This document shows positions 45,330-54,169 of a stretch of DNA of 61,953 nucleotides, piece after piece. Within the stretch, counting starts at the first letter, position 1, and each line of letters starts with the position of its first letter. The position numbers and the translations under genes are program-made. The notes beneath the pieces were generated by a model, which saw nothing but the letters and a program-made list of their open reading frames with translations, made no database searches and was not told where the DNA came from. Source of the DNA: Melioribacter roseus (GTDB lineage: Bacteria; Bacteroidota; Ignavibacteria; Ignavibacteriales; Melioribacteraceae); NCBI GenBank assembly GCA_020723165.1, contig DYJK01000006.1, forward strand, positions 1 to 61,953, given 5' to 3'.

Positions 45330-46592
45330 TTAGTTTCCTAATGTTAATTTGTAATTTTGCTGTGCAAGTAAAAGTTGAATTTTGTGTATAACCAAATTTT
45401 GTTTTGCCTGGTCTTCTGCATTTAACTCGCGGATAAAATCGTTAGAGGTAATTACACCGTTTTCAAGCTGAGACTGTGCGGCATCCTTAACCGATATCCT
45501 GATTTTTATTATCTCTTCATCAACTTTTATCAACTCTCTAAGTTTATTTATCTCGCTGCTTTGCTGATTTAACAAAAGATCAGTGTTAAGTAAAAAGGTT
45601 TCTTTTTGTGTTTCGACAATTTTTTTGTTGAGTTCTGTTATTTCATTTTCGTTGCCGTATGTATAAAGGTTTGATAATTGCCATGTTAATCGTGCGCCAG
45701 CGGTGTAATACCAATCAAACTCATTTTTAAGCATATTCAAAGTCGGTTTACCATACCCTCCTTGAAAAAATAAGTTTGCTTTCGGAAGAACTTTCGCAAG
45801 CGATAAACCGCTTTGATTATCAATTAGTTTTTCTTGTGAAGAATACAATTTCAGTTCAGGACGATCAACCACTTTGCTGTCTAATAATATTTGATCTTCC
45901 GGTAGTTCTAGCAGAATTGTTACTTCCAACCTAAGATTGATCAACAAGCCCAGCATTTCAACATAACTTTTCCTGGATGTTTTTAGCTCTATTTCTCGTT
46001 GGTCAACTTTCAACAGTTCTGATTTTAATATATCAACATTTGTTTGTGTAGTAGTTCCATTTACCAATGCGGCGTTCAGCTTGAGAAGTGAGGCGGTTAA
46101 ATCTCTTTTAATCAAATCGGTTTGTATTAGTTGCCCGTGCAAAAGCAGAATTCCAAAATAAAGTTGATTGATCCGCTCTTTCACTTTCAAAAATTCTACT
46201 TCTACTTTTTGATCATCAATTTCTGCGGCGGCGTTTTGGATGCTTGATTGAGAACTCATTATCCCGCCATCGAAAATGGTTTGTGTTACTTCTGCAACAG
46301 CTTTATACTGCTCTTTTGTAAGTGATTCTATGGTTAGTCCGGGAAAAGAAACCGGGAGCGAGGTGACATCCGATTGATATGTTGCTTGCCCGTTAATAGT
46401 AATCTGCGGAAAATATCCCTTCCATATATTGCTAACACTATAATCTTTGCTTTTAGCAATATATTCTTTCTGTTTAATAAGAGGATAATTTTCGCGTGCT
46501 TTTTGGTAACATTCATCTAACGTCAATTTTGTCTGTGGGTATATAGTTACAGCACAAACAAGAAAAAATATTAAAGATAGTCTTTTTTTCAT
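45330..46592 (-). CDS. TolC-family outer membrane channel
   Basis: 420 aa with a signal peptide (to about 19, ending TIYPQ). OEP start LTLDECYQKARENYPLIKQKEYI and helical repeats, ending LLAQQNYKLTLGN. It overlaps the TetR gene by 4 bases, so it is second in the operon. It would supply the outer-membrane exit for the ABC/HlyD exporter. Confidence 0.9.
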   Translation of the reverse strand: MKKRLSLIFFLVCAVTIYPQTKLTLDECYQKARENYPLIKQKEYIAKSKDYSVSNIWKGYFPQITINGQATYQSDVTSLPVSFPGLTIESLTKEQYKAVAEVTQTIFDGGIMSSQSSIQNAAAEIDDQKVEVEFLKVKERINQLYFGILLLHGQLIQTDLIKRDLTASLLKLNAALVNGTTTQTNVDILKSELLKVDQREIELKTSRKSYVEMLGLLINLRLEVTILLELPEDQILLDSKVVDRPELKLYSSQEKLIDNQSGLSLAKVLPKANLFFQGGYGKPTLNMLKNEFDWYYTAGARLTWQLSNLYTYGNENEITELNKKIVETQKETFLLNTDLLLNQQSSEINKLRELIKVDEEIIKIRISVKDAAQSQLENGVITSNDFIRELNAEDQAKQNLVIHKIQLLLAQQNYKLTLGN

Positions 46593-47197
46593 GATCGATT
46601 TTTATAAATGGTTTTATTAAAAATTTTTTTACCTTTTTCCGTTAATATCCCGCCAATCATTATTTTAAAAGCTGTGAATGCCGCTTCTAAAAACGAAAAG
46701 TTGTTGTTAAGAATAAATTTCGGATTCACGACTGATCTCACAGAAGCAACCAACATGTTCATTACAATGGGCGTTGGGTATTCAAGGAACAAACCTTCGG
46801 CCTTCCCTTGATCGATTACCTTGGTAATATTTCCAAACATCATATCCGTCCTGAACTTATCAATCTCATTCCATAAGTGTGGAAAGTGGCGCCTCATCTC
46901 ATCAAGCGTTTGGGGGTTAATCCGCACAGTCGTTTTTGCAAGTATTTTCATTAACTCTTCAAGTTTTTCAATAGCATTTTTGTTGCTGTTTAGCACCGGT
47001 ACTATTTTACTTTTCATCGAATTCATAAAATACTTCACAATCGCCATGATAAGATCTTCCTTAGAAGGGAAAAACTTATAAATAGTTTTTTTACTCATCT
47101 TCAGTTCGGCGGCAACGTTATCCATGGTTGTTTTGTAAAACCCTTCCCTGAAAAATTTTTCTTCCCCCAGCTCTATAATTTTTTCTCTTTCGTCCAT
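46589..47197 (-). CDS. TetR/AcrR-family transcriptional regulator
   Basis: 202 aa. N-terminal helix-turn-helix (EREKIIELGEEKFFREGFYKTTMDNVAAELKMSKKTIYKFFPSKEDL), followed by a helical ligand domain. First gene of the export operon, so it is likely an autorepressor that controls the efflux genes. Five copies of GTTTCC/GGAAAC and a promoter lie just upstream (47208-47285). The inducer is unknown. Confidence 0.92.
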   Translation of the reverse strand: MDEREKIIELGEEKFFREGFYKTTMDNVAAELKMSKKTIYKFFPSKEDLIMAIVKYFMNSMKSKIVPVLNSNKNAIEKLEELMKILAKTTVRINPQTLDEMRRHFPHLWNEIDKFRTDMMFGNITKVIDQGKAEGLFLEYPTPIVMNMLVASVRSVVNPKFILNNNFSFLEAAFTAFKIMIGGILTEKGKKIFNKTIYKNRS

Positions 47198-47207
47198 AAA
47201 TCCTCGT

Positions 47208-47285
47208 GGAAACTAATTAAGTATTTTCGGTTTCCAACTTACGAAACGGAAACTGAATTGTCAAGTATTAGTTTCCTTAGTTTCC
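47208..47285 (-). promoter_or_regulatory. export-operon promoter with TetR operator candidates
   Basis: On the minus strand TTGACA (47264-47259), a 17-base spacer and TAAGTT (47241-47236). Overlapping it are GTTTCC/GGAAAC hexamers at 47208, 47230, 47248, 47271 and 47280, with the palindrome GGAAACT-N15-AGTTTCC at 47248-47276 covering the -35. A repressor bound here would block the polymerase. Confidence 0.6.
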
Positions 47286-47449
47286 GGCAAAGTTTTCCCG
47301 GGTTTATATCTGTTCTGTCTTCATCCGCATAGATTGATTCTCAAAATACCTCATCAATTAATCTGCTGCCGGTGTGCCAGTGATCATATATAATTGTAAC
47401 TTATAAACCCATTTTATTATATTGTTTATATAAGTTGAAAGCCCGGTAA

Positions 47450-50416
47450 GTGAAAAACTTAGATAAAAAACATTTCAAAAAATTTCTCAATAAGCCATTT
47501 TTAACTTTATTAATACTTTATATATCCATTACAACTTTATTGTTGTTGGTCGGATTTTATTACTACGGCTTACAAAAAGAGAAAATTGTTAATGACCGGT
47601 TTGGATACTTAGGATCAATAGCAAAATTCAGGTTGTTGCAAATTGAAGATTGGCTGAAAGAAAAATATGTGGACCTTGAAATTCTCAGGGTTAGCTCACC
47701 TTTAAATGCGAGTACCCTAAAGAGAATAAATTCCCCGGAGAATTTTCCGGCCGATGTTGAAGGTTGGCTGCGACTTGTAAAAAATTATTATGGCTACGAC
47801 GATATTATGCTTTTTAACAATAACTTCGTTTACAGCTTAACAAATTCCAAAAAGGATATTACCCCAATTGATTCACTTTTATGTAAGACTGCTTTAGACT
47901 CGCGGCTGGTTCAATTTTCGGATACACATGAAAAAACTGCGGTGCAAGAAGAAATAAAATTTTACGTTCCGCTCAAAGAGCAAACCCGATCTGAAAACGG
48001 CAGTGTATTAATTCTAATTCTTAAAGCACAAAGATATTTCGAACCAATTTTAGGATACAATATTAATGAATCACCTACTACGGAATCTTTGCTGCTAAAA
48101 CCTTTTGGTGACGGGGTAATTTATCTAAACGCACCTCGATTTGCCGACATAAACGGCGATTCCGGCACGGCTACTTTCAAAAAAGCTCTTACCGAAACAA
48201 AAATGATCGAAGATAGAAAAGGATTTGCAGAGGGTGTCGATTATAAAAATGATGAGGTTATGGCTGTCATCCAAAAAATACCATCAACTGCATGGTACTT
48301 GTTTACGAAAATAAATAAATCAGAATTTTATGAACCGGTAAGAAATCTTGCAAGAATTGTGTTTCTGGCTGTAATGTCCGCAGACTTATTATTTGCTTTC
48401 GTTCTCATTTTTATCTGGCGCAAAAACATTGTAGCTAACTATAAAAAAATCTACACAGCAGAAACCGAAAAATTCAAAATGGAAAAACGTTTTGAATCCC
48501 TTGTCAACGGTGTTAAGGATATGGCAATTTTTATACTGGATGCCGACGGAAACATAATTTCGTGGAACGAGGGCGCAGAAAAAATAGAAGGTTATACATC
48601 AAAGGAGATTATAGGCAAACATTTTTCAATATTTTACCCCGATGAAGAAAAACATAAAAACTACCCGGCTATAGATCTAAAAGAAGCTATTGAAAAAGAA
48701 GGTATTGAGAATGAGGGGTGGAGAGTAAAGAAAGATGGTACCACTTTTTGGGCAAACTCTGTTATCACTCCTCTTAAAGATGAAAGCGGCAAAGTTTACG
48801 GTTTTCTAAAAATTACACGGGATTTAACCGAGAAAAGAAAAAACGAGGAGGAAATAAGGAACTCAAGGGATTTCTACTTGAAACTACTCGATGATTTTCC
48901 GAATCCGGTTTGGCGTTCGGGATTAGATGGAAAGTGCAATTACTTTAACAAGGCGTGGCTAAGCTTTACCGGCAGAGCTCTTGAACTTGAAATGGACGAT
49001 GGCTGGGTATCGGGCATCCACCCGGAAGACCGGGATAAAATAGTAAATGAATATTATAATGCTTTTCAACAACGAAAAGAATTTAAGCTTGAGTACCGTT
49101 TAAAAAACGCGAAAGGGGAATACCGATGGTTCGTTGATTTCGGTATGCCATACTATGATTTCAAAGAAGAGTTCGCCGGCTATCTCGGTTCTTGTTATGA
49201 TATAAACGATAGAATAAAATATGAAGATACAATAAATACTCTCTTGAGAATTATTGAAAAACTCTATTCCTCATTGGAAATAAACCAAATATTAGATTCG
49301 TTAGTTACCGAAAGCATACAATTAACGGATGCCTCCGGCGGTTTTGCATGCATAAAAAACGAAGCGTCTTACCATGCCGGAAGATATTATAATAACGATC
49401 ACTGGGAATACTTAGAAAAAATATATATTACCTCGGATCAAGTAATACAAAAATTTATATCGAATAAGAACAGCTATCTTTCCAACGATCCGGTTAATGA
49501 AGCCTCGATTGATAAAGAACTAATAAACAAATACGGGATTAAACAATTGCTTTCAACACCGCTATTTGGAACCGATGGAGAGTTAATCGGGTTTTTTGAA
49601 ATTCACAATAAAAGAAACAAGAGTAATTTCAACAACGACGATATTAATTTGCTGCGCGCTGTAGCAAAGAATGCTTCTATCGCTATCACAAAATCGCTGA
49701 ACTATGAAAGACTGCGCGCAACCGAGGCCCAGCTACGCAATTCAGAAGCTGAACTAAGAAAACTCGCAGCACAAATACAATATGCACGCGAAGCAGAGCG
49801 GCAGCGCATTGCAAGGGAAGTTCACGATGAACTGGGGCAGCTTTTTACCGGCATTAATTTGAACATTTCCCTTTTAACCGAACTTTTTGAACTAGACAAC
49901 AAACCCCGGGTAGATGAAGTGCTTAATGAGCTACATTCCGTGCAAGAGTTTGTAAACCAGGGTATCCAAATTGTCCGGGATATTTCCGGAAGTCTGCGTT
50001 CATATGTACTCGATCACCTGGGATTGATACCGGCGGTACATGAATATTGCAGAGAAATTGAACGGATGAGCAATGTTAAATGCAACTTTGAATCTGAGCT
50101 TGAATCTATTAGTCTTGAAGACGAAAAAAATGTGGCTCTCTTCAGAATAATCCAGGAAGCATTAACAAATGTTGTACGCCATGCAGAAGCTACAATAATT
50201 AATGTAAAAATCTTGCGGCTTGAAAATAATCTCAAGATTATAATTTCCGATAACGGCAGAGGAATGAACAAAAGCCAGCAGACACTAACAGATTCCATGG
50301 GCATATTAGGAATGAAAGAGAGAACTATTTTTCTTGGTGGTAAATTGGTAATTGATAGTGTCCCTGAAAAGGGAACCAAGATTGTTCTTTTAATTCCAAT
50401 GGATCGACAACTTTAA
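47450..50416 (+). CDS. PAS/GAF sensor histidine kinase (NarX/DegS-type HisKA_3)
   Basis: 988 aa from a GTG start. Two membrane helices (about 20-38 and 300-322) around an extracytoplasmic sensor domain, PAS 1 (about 350-465, FILDADGNIISWNEGAEKIEGYT), PAS 2 (about 475-590), a GAF domain (about 605-750), then HisKA_3 with His792 in IAREVHDELGQ and a HATPase (EALTNVVRHAEATI, DNGRGM, GILGMKER). It belongs to the kinase class that pairs with LuxR-type regulators, which follows at once. Confidence 0.93.
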   Translation: MKNLDKKHFKKFLNKPFLTLLILYISITTLLLLVGFYYYGLQKEKIVNDRFGYLGSIAKFRLLQIEDWLKEKYVDLEILRVSSPLNASTLKRINSPENFPADVEGWLRLVKNYYGYDDIMLFNNNFVYSLTNSKKDITPIDSLLCKTALDSRLVQFSDTHEKTAVQEEIKFYVPLKEQTRSENGSVLILILKAQRYFEPILGYNINESPTTESLLLKPFGDGVIYLNAPRFADINGDSGTATFKKALTETKMIEDRKGFAEGVDYKNDEVMAVIQKIPSTAWYLFTKINKSEFYEPVRNLARIVFLAVMSADLLFAFVLIFIWRKNIVANYKKIYTAETEKFKMEKRFESLVNGVKDMAIFILDADGNIISWNEGAEKIEGYTSKEIIGKHFSIFYPDEEKHKNYPAIDLKEAIEKEGIENEGWRVKKDGTTFWANSVITPLKDESGKVYGFLKITRDLTEKRKNEEEIRNSRDFYLKLLDDFPNPVWRSGLDGKCNYFNKAWLSFTGRALELEMDDGWVSGIHPEDRDKIVNEYYNAFQQRKEFKLEYRLKNAKGEYRWFVDFGMPYYDFKEEFAGYLGSCYDINDRIKYEDTINTLLRIIEKLYSSLEINQILDSLVTESIQLTDASGGFACIKNEASYHAGRYYNNDHWEYLEKIYITSDQVIQKFISNKNSYLSNDPVNEASIDKELINKYGIKQLLSTPLFGTDGELIGFFEIHNKRNKSNFNNDDINLLRAVAKNASIAITKSLNYERLRATEAQLRNSEAELRKLAAQIQYAREAERQRIAREVHDELGQLFTGINLNISLLTELFELDNKPRVDEVLNELHSVQEFVNQGIQIVRDISGSLRSYVLDHLGLIPAVHEYCREIERMSNVKCNFESELESISLEDEKNVALFRIIQEALTNVVRHAEATIINVKILRLENNLKIIISDNGRGMNKSQQTLTDSMGILGMKERTIFLGGKLVIDSVPEKGTKIVLLIPMDRQL

Positions 50417-50427
50417 AAGGGAGAAAG

Positions 50428-51063
50428 ATGAACATAGCAATAACCGATGACCACGATATTATAAGAGAGGGTCTTAAAAAAGTTTTAACAAAACAAAGCG
50501 ACTTACAAATAGTAGCCGAAGCATCAACAATAGGAGAGCTCGAAAAATTACTTGGAGAAAAACCGATTGATTTATTGCTGCTTGATATTTCGCTGCCGGA
50601 TAAAAGCGGACTGGATTTCGTTAAAGATTTGAAACTCCGTTACCCCGAAATTAAAGTTTTGATCTTCAGCATTTACCCCGAAGGGAAATTTGCTAAGAGA
50701 GCCATAAATATGGGTGCCGATGGTTATCTGAGCAAAAGTTCGAAGCCTAGTGAAATAATAAATGCAATAAGAAAGATTGAGAAGGGGGGAAAATATCTAA
50801 ACCCGGAAATTATTGAAGAACTGATTCTCCGTCCCAATAGATCTACAGAAGATTCTGCGCACGAAATTCTTTCAAATAGAGAATTCGAAGTGTTGAGACT
50901 CTTAGCAAAAGGCAATAAAATTATTGAAATCGCAGAGTCGCTCGGTTTGAGCGTAAATACAATTGCTTCATACAAAACCCGTATTCAAGAAAAACTTAAT
51001 ATAAAGTCCACCGCAGAACTTATTCGTTATGCCATTGATAACGATTTAATCGAGAAATATTAA
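50428..51063 (+). CDS. NarL/LuxR-family response regulator
   Basis: 211 aa. Receiver domain with Asp53 in LLLLDISLPDKSG and acidic DDHD near the start; C-terminal LuxR helix-turn-helix (LSNREFEVLRLLAKGNKIIEIAESLGLSVNTIASYKTRIQEKL). Directly after the HisKA_3 kinase (11-base gap), so the two form one two-component system. Targets may include the surface genes that follow. Confidence 0.95.
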   Translation: MNIAITDDHDIIREGLKKVLTKQSDLQIVAEASTIGELEKLLGEKPIDLLLLDISLPDKSGLDFVKDLKLRYPEIKVLIFSIYPEGKFAKRAINMGADGYLSKSSKPSEIINAIRKIEKGGKYLNPEIIEELILRPNRSTEDSAHEILSNREFEVLRLLAKGNKIIEIAESLGLSVNTIASYKTRIQEKLNIKSTAELIRYAIDNDLIEKY

Positions 51064-51231
51064 ATTAAATCGATTAAGCCGGTGTAAGTTGCCCTGGGAC
51101 ACAGAGATTAAGCCATCTTTTCCTTCTTTTTCTTGCCGTAAAAACGACCACAACCTTTTCCAACAAAGCACTGCATACAAGTTCATTCCCCGCAATTAAG
51201 TTAGCAACAGAAATCAATACAAAAAATAAAA

Positions 51232-51663
51232 ATGATAATCCTAATAGTAGATGGTTCGGATAGTGTTAGAGAAACGCTGATTCGATATTTGGATCTTGAG
51301 AAAATGTTTGACTTGGTTTTTGAAGCAAGTACTGTTAAAGAGGCAAAAAGAATTATGAATAGCATCAAGGTAGATATTGTTCTTCTCGATATTCAATTAC
51401 CGGATCAAAGCGGTTTGGAGTTTGTGAATTACTGCAATAGGCAGACTTACAAACCGTTAGTAATTGTTTGTTCGAATTACGGAATGCCTCAATACAAAAA
51501 TGTTTATGAAAAATTATCAATCGACCAGTTCTTCGATAAGTCTTCCGAGCTGCTCGCTCTAAAAAAATATATTATAAAATTGGTAAAAGATAAAAAAAAA
51601 TATTACGGCTCTCTTTTTATGAACAAAACCGCTTACAATAAAACCATAAGGAGGTTAAAATGA
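51232..51663 (+). CDS. receiver-only response regulator
   Basis: 143 aa. Receiver fold with phospho-acceptor Asp53 (VLLDIQLPDQSG), the first acidic residue pair reduced to VDGSD, and the Lys in DKSS. No output domain, only a short basic tail. Its stop overlaps the ATG of the following lipoprotein by 4 bases (ATGA), a sign of translational coupling. It may be a phosphate sink or bind a partner. No ribosome site is obvious. Confidence 0.85.
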   Translation: MIILIVDGSDSVRETLIRYLDLEKMFDLVFEASTVKEAKRIMNSIKVDIVLLDIQLPDQSGLEFVNYCNRQTYKPLVIVCSNYGMPQYKNVYEKLSIDQFFDKSSELLALKKYIIKLVKDKKKYYGSLFMNKTAYNKTIRRLK

Positions 51664-52703
51664 AACGTCATGTTGTTTTCTTTCCTTCACTCATCATAAC
51701 TATTATCCTTATAGCCATTGCATACGGATGTAGTGATCAAGGCGATATAAATAATCCATTTGATTCCAACGACCCTACTTCGAAGGCGTTGCGTAAAATT
51801 GCTGAAAGTAGTCCTTCCGTTAATTCGTTTACGCCAAATTACAACGAAGAAGAGGCAATGGCTCTTTCGGGAATGGCAAGCAAAGACCTTTACCCGGTTC
51901 GTATAGGCCAGAAATTAACGCTGGCTAATCAAGATTTAACTCTTATTAAAGATAGTGTTACTGCTACCGGAACGCTGGTACAGCAATTCGACGGTGAGTT
52001 AATCATCATGGGTTCGTTTCAGAAACCGACAATCGGCGTACACTCCGGCGTCGATACAGTAATAACTAAACTATTCTCAACAACTATCACTCGTGTGATA
52101 AAATTCGAAAAGGTTTCGGATACCGGCAATGATACTATAGATTGGAAAATTATAGCTATTTCTCTTCCCAACGGCGGAACGGAGGGAGACGATATCCTGA
52201 TTCAAAAACTTACTTTAACTGCACAAGACGGTTCAACAGTGGTGATTGATAATCCTAATGAATTCTTCTTCAATGTTGGAAAAGATAAAGGTGAAGTTTA
52301 CGATGACGACGATGATGATGAGGAAGACGATGATCACGGCCGTCTAGGATTCAGTGCCGATTTCGGGTGGCATGGCTGGAAAAAGCTGTTCACCTGGTAC
52401 AAACGAGACCAAAAAGTAACGCTTACGCTGGAAGTGCTCAGCAGATCAAGCGACCCCGATTTATTGACAATTACATACGGCGCTAAGATGAACGGCGGAC
52501 ACAAAAGCAAATATAAATTCAGCCTTACTTCAAGTGTGCAAGAAGGTGATTACTACAGAAAAACTTATGAAAGAGATTGGAAAATTCCTTCATACGGCGG
52601 AAGAATGCATGCGGTAATAAATGCCTTGCCAAGATTTTCTGCATATGATACCGATTCTACCGTGGTTGAAAAAACATGGGGTATTCCTTTTAAAGTAAAA
52701 TAA
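51660..52703 (+). CDS. Asp-rich lipoprotein, function unknown
   Basis: 347 aa. Lipobox signal (IIAIAYGCSD style, Cys near residue 24). A run of Asp/Glu (DDDDDEEDDDHGR) about residues 216-228 may bind Ca2+. The flanking regions are beta-rich with no named domain. Coupled to the receiver-only gene. Probably outer membrane or surface lipoprotein. Confidence 0.7.
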   Translation: MKRHVVFFPSLIITIILIAIAYGCSDQGDINNPFDSNDPTSKALRKIAESSPSVNSFTPNYNEEEAMALSGMASKDLYPVRIGQKLTLANQDLTLIKDSVTATGTLVQQFDGELIIMGSFQKPTIGVHSGVDTVITKLFSTTITRVIKFEKVSDTGNDTIDWKIIAISLPNGGTEGDDILIQKLTLTAQDGSTVVIDNPNEFFFNVGKDKGEVYDDDDDDEEDDDHGRLGFSADFGWHGWKKLFTWYKRDQKVTLTLEVLSRSSDPDLLTITYGAKMNGGHKSKYKFSLTSSVQEGDYYRKTYERDWKIPSYGGRMHAVINALPRFSAYDTDSTVVEKTWGIPFKVK

Positions 52704-52764
52704 TTAATAATTCTTTGTTAGCATAAACATAATTAATAATAACACAAACTAGGAGATTACAATA

Positions 52765-54093
52765 ATGCGACATATAAAATCCTTTCGTTTCGACATTTTG
52801 AAAGCGGTAATGATATTTACCATTACAATTTTTCTTGCCGCTTGTTCTGATGACGATACTCCCTCCGGATCGGAAGGAAATCCATCCAAAGTATCCGGAA
52901 GAATTTCTGAACCAAGCAGTTCATCAATGGCATTGGCTAAAAGCGGGTCGGTTGAAGGAGCCGTTGTAACTTTGGCCCAGGTTCAGGCAGACGGTTCTTT
53001 AAAGACCGTTTCGAATCAAAGTATTCAGACCGATGTTAGCGGGAAGTTTGTAGTTGAAACAAATCTTAGCGGTACTAAAAATCTTATTGTTGTAGCAGAA
53101 CAAGGTACAACAAAATGGAAAGCGATTGTATCTGCAGAAGTTAAAAGCGGAACAACCGTATATGCGCCCCCTCTTAATGAAGAATCGAGCGCCGAGGCAG
53201 ACATTTATATTAAGGTTGTAAGTGAGGGTCATTCAAACGAAGTATCCGAAGCCGACCTTAAATTATTATTGAATGCCGAAGCTGCCGCGCAGATAAACGG
53301 AAATGCAAATGCAGAAACACAATTTATTGGTGCGGTTCGGACAAAATCGCAAGCAGCGGCACAAGCAGCAAACAATACATATTTCGGATTTACAAGCAGC
53401 CAAGTTCAAACAATGACAACAGCTCGCTCGGAAGCTTGTGCAAACCTTGACGCTGATTTATACATGTCGGGTGATACAGATAATGAAATTGAAGAGGGTC
53501 ATAAAAACTATGAGAGCGCGGTCCTCTCTGCTTATGCAAGTAATAATATCACCGCCACTGTCTACTCGGAATTAACGAGAATGGAATTATCTGCTTTCAC
53601 AAATGCAGCTGCTTCAATGGAAACAGAAGCACAGTTTGCTTTAGTAAAAAACTACTTTATGAGATATTCTCTTGTAATCAGTTCTGCAATGAGTCAGCAA
53701 TTTCAAGCTGCCGGTGCAGCAAGCGCACAGTTAAATGCTGTATCATCGGCGGGAACTACTTTGTACGCTTCAATTAAAAATTGCACGAACGAAAACCAGA
53801 TTGACGATGCGTTTGTTCAATACCACTCTACGATAAAATCGCAATTGTCGGTTACATTGAACACCTACGCAAGCTCGATCGATACACTCGATGCAACTAT
53901 TAACGCAAGCGGCAGTACTAAAACAATTTTGAAAGCCGCCTTAAATATTGGTGCTACTGCAAATGCTATCGTAGATGCTTATGTTGTTTTTTATAATTCA
54001 ATTAAAACCTCTACGCAGACAGCATTAACCGGCGCAACATCGGCACAGATCAACGCAGCATCGCATATATTGATTTTAGCTAATATGAACTAA
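52765..54093 (+). CDS. Ala-rich lipoprotein, function unknown
   Basis: 442 aa with lipobox FLAACSDDD. An N-terminal beta region of carboxypeptidase-regulatory type (GAVVTLAQVQADGSLKTVSNQSIQTDVSGKFVVETNLSG, about 45-125), then a long helical Ala/Ser/Thr-rich region (about 150-442) with no coiled-coil heptads I can count. A ribosome site (TAGGAGATTACAATAATG) precedes it. An intrinsic terminator follows at 54101. Confidence 0.7.
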   Translation: MRHIKSFRFDILKAVMIFTITIFLAACSDDDTPSGSEGNPSKVSGRISEPSSSSMALAKSGSVEGAVVTLAQVQADGSLKTVSNQSIQTDVSGKFVVETNLSGTKNLIVVAEQGTTKWKAIVSAEVKSGTTVYAPPLNEESSAEADIYIKVVSEGHSNEVSEADLKLLLNAEAAAQINGNANAETQFIGAVRTKSQAAAQAANNTYFGFTSSQVQTMTTARSEACANLDADLYMSGDTDNEIEEGHKNYESAVLSAYASNNITATVYSELTRMELSAFTNAAASMETEAQFALVKNYFMRYSLVISSAMSQQFQAAGAASAQLNAVSSAGTTLYASIKNCTNENQIDDAFVQYHSTIKSQLSVTLNTYASSIDTLDATINASGSTKTILKAALNIGATANAIVDAYVVFYNSIKTSTQTALTGATSAQINAASHILILANMN

Positions 54094-54100
54094 ACAAAAG

Positions 54101-54137
54101 AAAAGATGGGACCCTCGCGGTTCCATCTTTTTTGTTT
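54101..54137 (+). terminator. intrinsic terminator after the Ala-rich lipoprotein gene
   Basis: AAAGATGGGACC and GGTTCCATCTTT pair across CTCGC (one G-T), followed by TTT and TTTTT. Confidence 0.88.
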
Positions 54138-54169
54138 TTATAGAATTCAATAACAAGGAGGGCAGTGTT

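Noticed and set aside
47361-47376. Second sigma-54 site upstream of tetR
   Set aside because: TGGCAC-ACCGG-CAGC has GG-N10-GC spacing but lacks TTGC, and lies 165 bases from the start.
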